Origin: Mytilus trossulus
Taxonomy: Eukaryota; Mollusca; Bivalvia; Mytilida; Mytilidae
Direction: 5' to 3'
Length of the DNA: 64,000 nucleotides
Assembly: GCF_036588685.1 (NCBI RefSeq)
Contig: NC_086375.1
Location: 52,336,955-52,400,954 of the forward strand
Shown here: positions 41,395-54,193 of the stretch, in pieces
Numbering within the stretch: position 1 is the first letter of the stretch
Layout: each line of letters begins with the position of its first letter
Made by a program: the position numbers and the translations under genes
Notes under the pieces: generated by a model
What the model was told of the DNA's origin: nothing
What the model saw: the letters and a program-made list of their open reading frames with translations, nothing else
Database searches by the model: none

Positions 41395-42420
41395 CTATTT
41401 TATCAGCAATCAAAAACGGGCTTCAAAGTTATTGTGAAACTGCCTATTCTAGAGGTGACGTGAATCAGATGTGGATACTTAAAAATTCCAAAGATCTTTT
41501 ACTCTTTCATCTTGTTACAGTATTAAAACATTTGACTTTTCTACTCTTTACACAAGTATTCCACATTCCAACTTAAAGACAAATTGTTGGTAATACTTTG
41601 CTTCATAAAAAAGAATGGCCAACGTAGACAAAAGTATCTTGTTTTAGGGAGGGATAAATCCTACTTTGTAAAGGATCACTCTGATTCAAACAAAAACTTC
41701 TCTGAAACCGATATTATCAAGATGCTTGATTTCTTGATTGACAACATATTTGTTACGTTCGGAGGACGTGTTTTTCAACAGACTGTCGGCATTCCAATGG
41801 GAACAAACTGTGCCACTCTTCTTGCCTACTTGTTTCTTTATTAGTATGAGGCTGACTTCATGCAGGAACTTCTTAGGAAGAAAGATAAGAAGTTAACAAT
41901 ATCCTTTAACTCTACTTTCCGCTATATAAATGATGTTCTTTCACTAAATAATTCAAAATTTGGTGACTATATGGAACGCATCTATCCCATCGAACTAGAG
42001 ATAAAGGGTACGACAGATACAGTTAAGTCGGCATCATATCTTGACTTACATCTAGAAATTGACAATGAGGGTCGGTTGAAAACAAAACTTTACGACAAAA
42101 GAGATGATTTCGGCTGTCCAATTGTGAACTTTCCATTTCTAAGTAGCAACATTCCAGCAGCACCTGCATACGGGGTATATATCTATCAATTGATACGATA
42201 TTCCCGTGCTTGCATTTCCCATCATGATTTTCCTGATAGAGAGTTGCTGCTCACAAGGAAGATATTAAACCAAGAGTTCAAAATGGTGAAGTTGAAATCC
42301 TCCCTTCGTAAATTTTACGGACGCCATCACGAGTTGGTTGACCGTTATGGAATAACCGTTTTAAAAATGAAATCGGATATGTTCCTTACGCCGTTACTAC
42401 ATTCTCCATCCCTTTTGTGA
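41395..42420 (+). pseudogene. reverse transcriptase pseudogene of a retroelement
   Basis: The central RT block GIPMGTNCA is at about 41791-41817 and the catalytic-loop segment reads FRYINDVLSLNN (about 41917-41952), where the usual Tyr-Ile-Asp-Asp has become Tyr-Ile-Asn-Asp. A TAG at 41842-41844 breaks the frame after LAYLFLY, and a continuous 186-codon frame follows. Upstream, CETAYSRGDVNQMWILKNS (from about 41430) is in another frame, so deletions or shifts occurred. The N-terminus is missing. No endonuclease or LTR is seen, so the clade is left open (Penelope-like or another non-LTR lineage possible). Dead three times over. Confidence 0.88.
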
Positions 42421-42705
42421 ATGTGACCTACCGAATTAGACTATTTACCGGATTTGTTATCACATAAGCAACACGACGGGTGCCACATGTGGAGCAGGGT
42501 CTGCTTACCCTTCCGGATCATCTGAGATCACCCCTAGTTTTTGGTGGGGTTCGTGTTGTTCATTCTTTAGTTTTCTATGTTGTGTCATGTGTACTATTGT
42601 TTGTCTGTTTTTTTTTTTCATTTTGAGCCGGTGTTGTCAGTTTGTTTTTTGATTTAAGAGTTTGACTGTCCCTTTGGTATCTTTTGTCCCTCTGTTAAGG
42701 ACTAT
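42421..42705 (+). repeat. 3' tail of the RT element
   Basis: Follows the RT stop. Blocks: GTGACCTACCGAATTAGA, GCAACACGACGGGTGCCACA, GGTGGGGTTCGTGTTGTTCA, TTTTCTATGTTGTGTCATGT and TTGACTGTCCCTTTGGTATC. Solo copies of this tail are the commonest repeat in the window. Confidence 0.85.
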
Positions 42706-42837
42706 AGTTGTTAAATTACTGGATAGCAAATTAATGAGAACATTGTAACCATATTAAATGATCGTATATTTGCAATAAAAATCACAAAAAAACAGTTGTT
42801 GATCAAATAAGTCAGAGAAAATATCATTCTTCGAGCA

Positions 42838-42843
42838 TTTATT
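42838..42843 (-). promoter_or_regulatory. candidate polyadenylation signal, transporter copy A
   Basis: AATAAA on the minus strand, about 97 nt past the stop of copy A, inside the string ATGTTAAATAAATG. The same string spans the stop codon of copy B, so it is ancestral to both genes. Confidence 0.6.
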
Positions 42844-42939
42844 TAACATGCCATTTAAAATTTACATAACTTATAAATGCATGTTTAAAATCAAACACGA
42901 CTCCATTACATTTACATTGCTTCTTACACATTTGTCGTG

Positions 42940-45900
42940 TTACATGTATGTTGACATTTGCACTTCTGGAAAACATTTAGAACAACCAATTTTACTATCA
43001 CTCTCAAATACCAACACTTTAGGTTCATTTTGAGTTTTTGACGGCGGAATGAGGCTATCTTTTTTGGCTGATATTGACGCAAATGGAATCATGATGAGAG
43101 CACCTAAAACAAACATTCCACATCCAATATAGTATGATATCCCATGTGAACTGAAATGATCGTTCAGGAACGCTAAAAGTAAAGTGAGAACATATTTTTT
43201 TTTTATTAAAAAATTATATGTTAAAAATAACTTTAAACAGTCGTATACGTCAATTGCCAATTGAGATTAAAATTTTTATATTAATTTCAATTATATTTAA
43301 TACCTACAAATAGGAATAACAATAAAATTACCATCGAATTATCATATATATCTATATGTACAACATTTTTAAAAAGAAACACAATCAAAATGTTATGGTG
43401 CTATTTTTTCTTCCGTAATCCAAATATATCATGATATTGGTATAAGTGAGATGGTGTATAATTGTACCTGTAAAAGGACTTCCTACTGCCAGTCCAATTC
43501 CAGCTACAAAGTATGCTATACTGATTCCTCTTTCGTAATACTTAATGTTGATCAGGTTGAACAGACTAATATTCCAACCAACACTAGATGCTCCTTTACA
43601 AAATAAATACAATTAATTGAAAATTGTAACCATTACTTGTCGACTGTTTAAACTTTCCGTTAATATGTGTGCTAAATTACTATCTCTCGCTCGTGATATC
43701 CATATGACGTTGCTCTGTACTTATACATCCCTTGATTTTGTTATGATAATCTTTCGTATACTTGTCTCTCAATATTGCTGGTGTGGTTTGGATTTGGGTA
43801 TTTATCTTTTTGTGCTTCTTTGTTATATATTTGTTTGTTTTTATAGTGATTCAGGTTATAAGACGATGTTGACTGCTGTATTTCAACTATTGACAGTTTT
43901 GCCTATTACGTCTGTTTGGTTTGTTCATTAATAGTTGTCAATATGATGGAATTTTATGCGACTGTCATACAAGTCAAAGGTTTAGCTAGCTATAAAACCA
44001 ACTTTAATCCACCATTTTCTATATAAGAAAACGCCTAACAGGTCATGAATATTATAGCTGATAAATTATAGCTCGTTTCTGTGTGTGTTACATTTTATTG
44101 TTGTGCTTCTGTTGTGTCGTAGTTTTCCTCTTATATTTGGTGTGTTTCCTTCAGTTTTAGATTGTAACCCGGATTTGTTTTTTTCTCAATCGCTTTATGA
44201 ATTTCGAACAGCGGTATACTACTGTCAATGACTGTGGTCTTTATCATTCCATTTGCTTGATATGTTTTGAGGTTTTGATTTTTCCATTTGATATGGGACT
44301 TTTGAATATTCCTCGGAGCTAAATATTTTTGTGATTTTCCTTTTCATGATATATATCATTATCATTAAATTACATCTGAAGAGAAAGTGTATGAAGTAAA
44401 ACATTCTTATTAATTGTTTGTTTCTTCGCTCTACAGTATGATATAAACAGAATTAACCATAAACACAATAATTTTTAAGTATTTTGTTCACATACCAATT
44501 CCTTCTTATGAATATATTTACCTTCAAAATATCCATAGATAATCATGAAGATCATAAAGTCTTCGACTTTTGTTGAAAACGGTACCATTAACATTATTAG
44601 TCCACTGCAAGTCAAACAGATTATCCATAACTTTACCACATGGCTCTCATAAAAATGTGACAGAACGCCAAATGAGATTCGACCAAACATATTTCCAATT
44701 CCACTAACTGCTATTGCAAGTGAAATATCCTTAACACTTATGCCAATTGACACAGCATGTTTTGGAATCTGAGTTGTTGGAATATACAATGCAGCCATGA
44801 AGAGAAAGTTTGTAAATATATAAGCTATATAAGGTGGTTGCACACAAAAGGAAAAGGCAACTGTCTGTTTATAACAACATACTGACTGTTTATCCTCATC
44901 CTACACAAAAACAATGGAATAGAACATTAAAGATGTTAATACATGACATAACATTGCACACGCACTTGACAAATCCAAACTATAAAGCTATTCTTCATCT
45001 CAGATTTAAATTTATTTTTCTGTTTGATATATGAATAAATAGTGAGAATGGATATTTCTAAAACTCTTGAAATAATGCCTCAGTATCTTTTCCTATTTAC
45101 CTTGACTTTTCTACCTCAGGCATATATTACATAAGCTGTGTTTGACAAATGTTTTAGGAATTTTGGTCCTTAAAGCTCCTCAACTTCGTACTTTATTTGG
45201 CCTTTTCAACTATTTGGATTCGAGCGTCACTGATGAGTCTTTTGAAGACGAAACGCGCGTTTTGCGTATATACAAAATTTAGTCTTGGTATCTATGATGA
45301 GTTTATTTATGTACTTACGCCTTTTTCTTCAACAGGTTGTTTACTTTTTGTTGGGAATATTGCTGCTCCACACGCTACTAAATTGAAACTCAAACCAGCA
45401 TGAATAAGCAATGCACCATTCAATCCATATGATTCTGCTAGAGACCTTATTAAAAGCGGAAACGATAGCATACCAACGGAGGCGCCAACTACTCCAAATG
45501 ACACGGAAAGCATTTTAGCTTTTTGGAAATATCTGTTAACTGCAATTACTATACTAACCCTTGAAAATGATATTCCAAGACCTGAAATAAATGTTTCTAT
45601 TTCAGTGGAGACAGAAAGATAGTTTATGCCCAGTAGTCAACACTTCGGTGTTGACATGAATATAATTAATGTGGTCATTTTATAAATTTCCTGTTTACAA
45701 AACTTTGAATTAACCGAAAAACTAAGGATTTTCTTATCCCAGGCAAAGATTACCTTAGCCGTATTTGGCACAACTTTTTGGACTTTTGGATCCACAATTC
45801 CCCTTAACTTTTTACTTGTTTGGCTTTATAAATATTTTGATATGAGCGTCACTGATGAGTCTTATGTAGACGAAACGCGCGTCTGGCGTACTAAATTATA

Positions 45901-47464
45901 ATCCTGGTACCTTTGATAACTATTTATTTGACAAAGTTGAGTTGAAACAAATGAATATCTTATATGATATAATTATGACAGCAAATAATGTCTTTTTGAC
46001 TTTCAATTCGGTATGGCTTTATGCATGTTATGTAGCATATAACATTTTATGACTCAAATTACAATGGTAATTAAATCAAGAGATGGATCAGAAAAGCCCA
46101 ATTCCTCCAAATGTCATCTGACAAAAGTAAAATTCTTCTTAGATCTTACAAAACCCATCTCATTACATGGAAATTAGAATGTAAATGATATCACCTAAAT
46201 TATTTCCCTGCGCATTAATATAAAGCAACCTATGGCAAGTGAAATAATGTCAATATACTAGCTTGTTATCACAAAGATTAACGGCGCACCCTTTTTCATG
46301 CTTGTATGCCTGTCATTACCATAACAACTTTGGATGACATTTGGTTGGTTTTATTACATAATAAGCAAACTTCAGAAATCCCTTTATCAACAACTAAAAC
46401 AACAACATAAAACAAGTGTTAAACGAACTCAGACACACTCTTTTGATGCTGCAAAGAGCTTTATTTCAAAAATATATCGTACGATTTGCAGTCTTGTATA
46501 GTTTAAAATAATGAAATGCAATGTAAGGATGTGAGTTTTGATGGTTGAGTGTTTATGTGTTCTTCAAGTTTTATAGTCATTTCTTTTGCTTTAATCTACT
46601 ATTTGCTAAAAAAAAAAAAAAAAAAAGGGAACAGCTTTACGTGATACTTACCTGGAATTATACCCATTGTTGTATAAAGTAAAGGGAATGATGTCACAAA
46701 TATAGACGCACTGTAACCAATTAGATTTAAAACTCCTCCAAGGATCATGACCGGTCGCTCTCCAAACTTTTCAACAAAAGGCATTGCAATGATGGCTGAA
46801 ATAGATAAGTTATATTTGTAGTAAAAAAGAAACATAAAGTTCGAAACAAAACCAATAGTAATAGGAAAATATTAAACGAATACTAATATTACTCGTTCAC
46901 CGTAATAATTGAACATTGATATGTGTGGGAATATTACTGTTGTTCAAATAACTTCTTTTGGTTCCCTGTGATCATGTTATTACCAGTACTCTTGATAGAT
47001 CTATGTGTGTCCCGTTTTAAGATCTTGTTTAAAAAACAAACATTTTTAACAGACTTAAATATGAGGTGGCAAGTTTATAAAACAGCCTTGGCTTCAATAA
47101 CATAGCAAGATACTGCAACACTGTCAAAAACATGTCTTCAATCTGATCCACAGGAGGTACTTCAGGATGTACATTAGTATGTAAATTGTAAATTAGAAAT
47201 ATTCTACTTTTTATCACAATCAAGTTTATATGATAATAAATATAGCTTACCACCTGAGTGTCCTACTGCCGTATTCAACGCTCCTATTACCGTTGTTGAT
47301 GTTAGGTTCACTTCAAACTTGTCCATTATATAAATATAATATATTCCCATTGCACTCGTTGAACCCACTGACAGAAAAGTTAATACAAAGTAGGCACCAA
47401 CTATAACTAGTCCCCAATGACAACATGATGTTAGTTTGGTCAATTTCTCCAAGTACTTGTTCAT
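42940..47464 (-). CDS. monocarboxylate-transporter-like MFS protein, copy A (6 exons, complete)
   Basis: Coding exons: 47464-47251, 46795-46652, 45581-45319, 44900-44522, 43593-43468, 43172-42940. Total 1359 nt (452 aa plus stop), with intron phases 1,1,0,1,1. The first exon opens at an acceptor at 47481, with 17 nt of 5'UTR and an in-frame TGA before the ATG. Hydrophobic segments fit the 12-helix MFS fold. Family signs are FGERPVMILGG after helix 2 (exon 2), NRYFQKAKMLSVSFGVVGASVG (about 135-156, the helix 4/5 region of MCTs) and GNMFGR with the helix-8 arginine near residue 281. The usual MCT helix-1 signature (acidic-Gly-Gly-Trp-Gly-Trp) is reduced to CCHWGL at 14-19. Likely a plasma-membrane solute carrier of the SLC16 type; substrate unknown. 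Copy B lies upstream on the same strand. Introns carry hammerhead repeats on the opposite strand. Confidence 0.92.
43930..44345 (+). repeat. dispersed repeat family R2, fullest copy
   Basis: Contains both the 5' part (GGTTTAGCTAGCTATAAAACC) also seen at 3270-3300 and 4245-4270, and the 3' part seen at 2560-2790 and 36465-36670. It lies inside the intron between exons 4 and 5 of transporter copy A, on the opposite strand. Confidence 0.65.
45115..45300 (+). mobile_element. hammerhead repeat, second subfamily, in an intron of transporter copy A
   Basis: Carries a hammerhead and then TCTTGGTATCTATGATGAGT, a 3' block shared with the remnant at 62205-62273 but not with the 354-bp units. It lies antisense to the host gene. 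Confidence 0.65.
45224..45266 (+). ncRNA. hammerhead ribozyme, second subfamily
   Basis: CGTCA stem I, CTGATGA, stem II GTCT-TTTGA-AGAC, GAAA, CGCGCG stem III and GTT at the cleavage position, then TTGCG. One stem I pair is lost and cleavage would follow U rather than C. Confidence 0.8.
45625..45925 (+). mobile_element. single retrozyme-like unit in an intron of transporter copy A
   Basis: Runs from GCCCAGTAGTCAACACTTCG to CCTTTGATAACTATTTA with one intact hammerhead. Same order as the tandem at 62745-63536. Antisense to the transporter. Confidence 0.85.
45846..45889 (+). ncRNA. hammerhead ribozyme, consensus-like
   Basis: All core positions intact: CTGATGA (45852-45858), stem II GTCT/AGAC, GAAA, CGCGCG stem III, GTC with the cut after 45883, and TGGCGT pairing with GCGTCA. 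Confidence 0.92.
46608..46626. repeat. poly-A run
   Basis: About 19 consecutive A just downstream of exon 2 of transporter copy A. Confidence 0.9.
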
Positions 47465-48924
47465 TTCGTAAGTTCAACTGTCTGAAAAATATGATATACA
47501 ATAATATAAATCAAGTTTGTATTACCTATAATTCAAATGTAATTTTTCTATTTTGCATGCCTTTTTTTCTTTTCTTCCTTTTCAATCTCTTGAATGAAGT
47601 GGACAGCATAAGTAGTATCGTATTTCGTGATAAAAAAATTACAACAATTTCGTATGGTTTTTAGTCTGTCCTTAACATATTTTTATAAAGTTGTTGCATT
47701 CCGTAGTTCAACATAACGAAAGACATACACTTTTAAGAGGTCAATTCTCGTTCTCGATACTAGAACAAATCTAATGCATCAAAAATTAGATTAATGTGGT
47801 CTTGAGAATTGTGTTTACTTTAACACAGACTGTTGAAGATCGGCAACAAGCTTTTCACAAGGATACAAATATTCCCAGCTAGCTCAACACATTCATGCAT
47901 GCGGTTCCTGATGTTTGGAAGACACTTGAACATAATTTGATTATACATAAGGATTGAAATAACATTGCATTTATTAGAAATAACATGAAGGAAATGGGTT
48001 TATTCGGGTTTTTTTAATTCTAAAAATTGCACAGTTCTTTTAATGGCATAGTTTGTACAACAAATAGAATTAAAACCTCATAAAAAGAATCCTCATTACA
48101 GGTACTGGCAAAAGGATATTTATATTGAGATTGTGACTGGTCAATTAATAACACAAAGCATACTAATTATTAGAACAAACAATAATTTGTCTTACAGTTT
48201 CACACTATATAAGTATACATAAATTGATAACACGTTTTTAAGACATACATGTCATGTAATATGACAAAGTAAATACACGGATCTGCAACGTCCTTATTTA
48301 ATATGATTAATATTGTTGAACAAAGTACTTAGTTTTTTTTATATCATTCTAAACACTACTGCATTTACAAACCAGTTGAATGATACTTGAAATTTACCGG
48401 AAACCTATAGCTAAAATCGTAACAAAGACGCTTGTTTTTAAATTCATCAACGTCAATCACTTTTACATTAAAAAATAATATGTTAATGATGAATTTCTTG
48501 GAATTCATATGAATAGCTCTCCTACGTGACGTTTGTATGTGTCTGATACGATGTTTATATGATTTAAATTAGTCACCATGAATGAAAACACGGTTTAGAA
48601 TAATTGAATTTCATCACGGATAATCGTTTATTAAAAATTAAGGGGAAAGTGGGGAAACGGAAAACCAGTTTATCGCACATAGAGTATCACCAGGTGACGA
48701 CGTAACGTCAAAATTCATGTGAGGAGCCAAAGGATCTACTAGACCTCTAGTACTATTTAGAATTTGTTTATAGTTGGTCTTTGATCTTTGTGACCTTATC
48801 TCTTGTGGTTTTAGTTTGTTTTTGTCTAACTTTTCTCATTGAAAATGTGTAATTGGACGGCATTTTGAAAAATAAACAGTTTTTTAATTTGCTTTTAGTT
48901 TGTTTTTTTGTCATTTGGTGGCTA

Positions 48925-49060
48925 TATATAAAAAAGAAGGTGTGTTATGATTGCGATTGAGAAAACTCTACACAAGAGTCCAAATGACACAGAAATGAAC
49001 AACCATAGGTCATTGTACGGCCTTCAACAATGAGCAAAGCCCATACCACATAGCGTTGAT
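48925..49060 (-). repeat. dispersed SINE-like repeat, inverted copy
   Basis: AGAAGGTGTGTTATGATTGC, CAAATGACACAGAAATGAAC, GTACGGCCTTCAACAATGAG and AAAGCCCATACCACATAG match 38246-38400. Confidence 0.75.
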
Positions 49061-50064
49061 GTATACCTCACAACTCCTATTATTTATATTATAATCAGTA
49101 CAGTAATAATTTAAAAACTTGAAATTATCAATTATAAAATTAATAATATATAAAAAATAGTAGCATATGTTAAGACATCCTGGTTTATCAAAGACTGATT
49201 TTAAAACATACTTACGCGAAGGAAAAAAAGTCCGGTTAATGCATATACACATCTTAATGTCACTTTCATTAACTTGTTTCATTGACTTATAATCTGAGTA
49301 TGATACGTTATGAAACAAAAATGTGACTGGTGTACCCAAAATAAAACAATACGCGTAACGAATACACTAAATATATAATAAATCAACCTTATGCAAGTTA
49401 ACGTATATAGTACTTGTAACACATATAAGACTTGCAATGATTTTCAAACGATCAAATACAAAAGGAAAGATGAATTTTAAGCTGTTTTGTAGGGTTCCTC
49501 AAGTCAACACGGTTTTCAAAATGTAACAGACTTTGCATGGAGTATTTTTTTTTATCCCGAAATGAGTACAAAGATGGATTGATTTAAATTTGCATATCGT
49601 CGATTTCAAGCAGACGCAGCTTATTTGTTAGATACATCATATTTCTGTATGGTAATCAATATTTCTCTCGGATATGACTTTTGGATTTTATCAACAGTTA
49701 TATATATGATATAGTTAAACATATTATCCTGAATCGTTTTTTCTTAATGACTCTATGTCCTTATAAGGTTGCACCGTTTTTCAAATGTTGGCAAAGTTTT
49801 ATCCGCTTCGGTGCAGTGATAAGTAAAATAACAAAAATACTGAACTACAAGGAAAATTCGAAACGGAAAGTCCATAATCAAATGTAAAATCACAAAATTA
49901 CTGAACTTAGAGGAAAATTCGAAACGGAAAGTCCGTAATCAAATGACACATAAAGTTTGATTCATTTAATCGAGTATCTTTCAGAATTATCAATCAGTTG
50001 AATTAGGAACTTGCAATTCAGTAGCAATTGGTTGACATTTCAGCTGGAAACAAGAGGAGATGGA

Positions 50065-50155
50065 TACTAGAGGGACATTCAAACTGATTAGTCCAAACGA
50101 AACTGAGAAAAACTATTCACAAAACATAACATTGAAATATATAGACTGAACAACT
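50065..50155 (-). repeat. inverted, degenerate RT-element tail
   Basis: AGAGGGACATTCAAACTGAT, ACAAAACATAACATTG and TAGACTGAACAACTT are diverged complements of tail blocks. Confidence 0.5.
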
Positions 50156-53100
50156 TAAACTTGTAGTATTTATCTGTTGATCTGAGAAATAATTATTTTT
50201 AAACTTTGAACTATGACATTACTTGCAGTAATGGTAATATTTTCAGTGCCAAACTGAAGATTCAAGTACATTTAAGTTTATATATTTTATAGGAGACAAA
50301 TGATATATTAATTTGTAAAGATCGAAAAGTTTAATGTGTTCGATAATGATTTCTTTATACATTTTAAACTCATGTGAATGACATTTTATGTGAAGCATAA
50401 GGATAAGTACTTTAAACCAAACTGTATTGCATGGAATCCAATTTGCCTGTAATGTAAAGGAATTGTATGTATTTTCCAACCATTATAAGAATATATATAC
50501 AGATTAGTTTTTGTCAATTTGTACTTATTTGTTTTATCAAACCATGCTTTTCCTTTGAATCAAACTGTGGAAAAAGCAAATAAATTATGTGTATACATTT
50601 GTTCCAAAATGAAAAATGATATAAATGAAATAGCTGATCTTTACTTTTACACACATATAGAAAATAAAAAGTAAATTAAAATCACTAACGATAAGACATA
50701 ACACAATATCCAACAAGAATTCCAAATTTAATCTATATATAAAATTTTATAACGAAAATCTTTGTAATTAAATCTGTTGGGTTTTGTTTTACAAAAATAT
50801 TAGCTTTATTTGTCCCAAATCCCATTTTTTATGTAATGCAATAAGCATTTAACAGTGACTTTTTAAACCACATTTTCATGTATTTAATGTTTAAAATTGC
50901 ACTCAACTTGTATTATATTTTTTTCTACAGTTTTGATATGGTAGGACTTGGAAGATTTTTAAATACACAAACCTACAAATTGGTCATTAATATGACATTT
51001 AAAAAAGGTAAAATACTGTTGACTTAAATAATAGAACTCGTACTTGTTTTTTTAATATAAGTAAGGGGTGACCAAAAAAAATGTAGATTGAGTAATAATG
51101 TGTGTATGTATAATATTGTAAATTCGTGTATATAAATTTGTTTGAATCCGGCATCTTTGACCTTTTATACGACATTGTCGTTCGTCAACTGTTGTTGTAT
51201 ATCCTTTTGCAGTGATTTATTAGAATTAAAGATCCGAAACATTAGAAGGTGTACTGATTGAATTTAATCTGGGAAAACCATGTTTCACAAATTTCGGTTA
51301 GGATTACTTTTAAGCAAGTACTTTTTTATGAGTACTTTGTGTTGTTAGTCTTTCTGCTATTAGCTATTTTGATTTTCACTATTTGTTTTATGAGGTGTTG
51401 TAGCTACCTTTTCCAATATAACCCATCAAACACCTGGTGTAATTCACCATTTTCGGAAAAATGTCATAACAACGTTAAGAATGTGACGATTGTTAAATCA
51501 ATTAGTTCCGTTGGTTGATTACGTCTGACGTTTAATTTTGTAATTTTTTATGGAGTTCCTCCATTTTGTATTTAATTGTAGTTCGGTATTTTGTTAATAC
51601 TTTTTTCTCATGATAACGGTGATGGTTCACAAACCAGTGAAGCAAAGCCAAGCGCTGTTGGTTGTTGTCTTGCATATTCATTTGTAAAAGTAGTATATAT
51701 CTTTTGGCATGTAGTTTGGTGTTTTCAGCAACCTTTACTTTGTTATGGATGTCATATTTCGGTATTGGGGAAAGCAGAAGTACAAGGTGAGAACTATTGA
51801 ATGTTTTGACGTTTTGTTATCTGGGGACTATTATATGACACTATTTGGTATGTATTTTGCTCATCGTTTGGGGACGAACATTGACTTATTCTCATTCATA
51901 TCATTTTCAATTAGTGTATTTTTTATTTACTTCATTGGCAATCCTATCAAATCTCCTCATTTCTATATTTTTTTTCATTTATTGAGACATGCTTAAAATA
52001 AAAGGTGAGCGACAGTTTTTTTTTTATATACTGTTAAGGGAATCCATGTATTTAATATTAGAGTAAACCGTAAACAAAGGTGCATTTCAGTAAAGAGTTG
52101 GTAATTACATGATAACATATACTGCTTCAATAACAGATATAATCGTTGGTTATTGATTTGTCAGATGGGAGTCGTTAGCCTAGTGAAGAAATCCGATTGT
52201 ATAAGAGAAACAACTCTGATACCAATCATGGTATATATGGGCTGGTTGAATTTAGTTGGATACTAATAATTCTAGTTAATGCCTTTTATAGTTCGCCATT
52301 TTATCGAGGCGTGGCAAACTTTCTTAAAGTGTTTCTGTTTACCAAGTTTGACCTGTGGTATAATTTAAACAGTACAAATGGTTATATAATGTAGTATAAA
52401 TAAAAAGGATATGGTTATATATCACTGACAGGTTGTCTACTAATACTGTGTGCTTGTGGTCACCGTTTTGGAATTCGACGAAACGAGACAGACTTAAGGT
52501 GAAATATAGTACAACGTGTTGTGATGTAAAAAAATAATTTATATAATGTCTGCTTATATAGTTTCACAAAACGTGTCGACATCCGGCCTCGTCTTCCATA
52601 AATTTTATGTTTTTTTGTCTTTTGAAGTGATTAGTTAGAGCAAATTTGTTACGTTGAAGAAGTGATATAATTGTTATTATGTCATTGAAACAAAATATAT
52701 ATTCAAAAATATTTATTATTAAATTTGTTGAACTCTCCCAAAATTAAAACAATCCTGATACATGCTGGTAATTGATCAGTCATTAGATATAAGTGATTTA
52801 AAAATAGTAATAACATCTCGTTTTAATGATATTAACAAATCTGGAATAACGTAAATAAAAATTGGAAATTCAGTAGCATGTTTGTTTTCATAGATTGAAA
52901 GTGGTGTAAATTTTCATGCAATTTCCTTTAAAGCATTCTTGAGATACTAATGCATGGATTCCCGTGCGTTGTTAACGGTCATCTATTCTTGTGATTTTAA
53001 AACTAATAATTATTATATGGCAGAATTTACAGAGGGTACATCTACTAATGCTTATCATTCTTGAACTTATTAAAATCTTTTTGATCTTGAATTTATGTAT

Positions 53101-53639
53101 ACATGACTATGTCTGGAAAACAATTATAATGGTCATTATTATTATGACTCTTATATAGGTAATTCTAAAAAATGTCGAATTTTCAGAGCAAAAGTGTAGT
53201 ATAATTATAGATTTTATTTTATCTATTATTATTTTTTAAGAACTTTGTATAATGTATGCGCATACAATGTCAGAAGGGCACAACATTTTTTTATTTGTGT
53301 TATTGCCTTAAAATCTGCAAAATGAAATATTGGTAGACATCGGCTGTTTTAAGCTCTTTTGTCGGGTGGTTACCTTTTCGGCACGTTCCCCATTTCCTTT
53401 CTAAATTTGATTTTAGAGTATACATAATAACTTTTACGAATAATCACAGTTTCTTTATTATCCTATGCAACATTTGTTCTACAAACCAAGTTCAATATAT
53501 CCTGTTACCGATACAATCATCCGTTTAGTTGCGTCTCCCTTTACAGTGCAGTACGTTTCAATCATTAGAGTGTAGAGAAAAGAAAATTCAAGACATTCCG
53601 TGAACAAAAAAGTGCGTATTCCTTTATTTAGTGTTTCTT

Positions 53640-53830
53640 GTTTTTTTTATATGGATAAGATCGTTGTTTTTCCCGTATGAATGGTTTTACACTTGTTAAT
53701 TAGGACCCTTTGGAGCTTATTGTTAGGTGGAAGCCAAGACTCCGTGTAAAAGTCCATACGTTGACCTTTGATGGTTAACTTTTATAACTGTGACTTGGAT
53801 GGATAGTTGTCTCATTGACACTCTTTCGAT
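53640..53830 (+). repeat. dispersed SINE-like repeat family R1 copy
   Basis: GAATGGTTTTACACTTGTTA, TATTGTTAGGTGGAAGCC and GGATAGTTGTCTCATTGACA in family order. Confidence 0.7.
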
Positions 53831-54187
53831 ATCAATATATGCTACTAGTATTACCAATAAAATTATTAATTACACCAATATTATACTTGTAAAGTGCAAT
53901 TAGGTTTTATAAATAAGTCCGCAGAAAGAAACATTGAGTGTGCATAAAAGATAATAGTTATTTAAACAACTACACTCATTATATTGACACGTATCAAAGC
54001 TATCAATTCACGAAATGAACATATAGAAATTATTGCTCTTAATAAATCTAATTGGTCATGGCACCACCTCCCAACAATGTTTCGATATATTTTTGTATTC
54101 TTAACAAGGTATTGTTGTTTTTATCTACGTATTAAGAGAGTGGTTTGATTAAGTGACTGTATTACTTCTGCAATTTAAAATTCGACA

Positions 54188-54193
54188 TTTATT
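54188..54193 (-). promoter_or_regulatory. candidate polyadenylation signal overlapping the stop of transporter copy B
   Basis: The TAA stop (54195-54193) runs directly into AATAAA (54193-54188). The equivalent signal lies beyond the stop in copy A. Confidence 0.55.

Larger units (their letters stand above)
47482..54192. other. region between the tandem transporter genes
   Basis: No third transporter copy or other exon recognised. Repeats seen: inverted SINE-like copy (48925-49060), inverted RT-tail remnant (50065-50155), R4 end block (53330-53410) and R1 copy (53640-53830). A hydrophobic 86-codon frame at 51258-51518 has no family resemblance and no splice partners. The promoter of copy A should lie near or above 47481. 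Confidence 0.5.

Noticed and set aside
41584-42420. Intact reverse transcriptase gene
   Set aside because: In-frame TAG at 41842, altered catalytic Asp, and a frame-shifted upstream half.
51258-51518. 86-codon hydrophobic frame resembling a membrane protein
   Set aside because: No homologous family recognised, no flanking exons, and T-rich sequence makes hydrophobic frames by chance.
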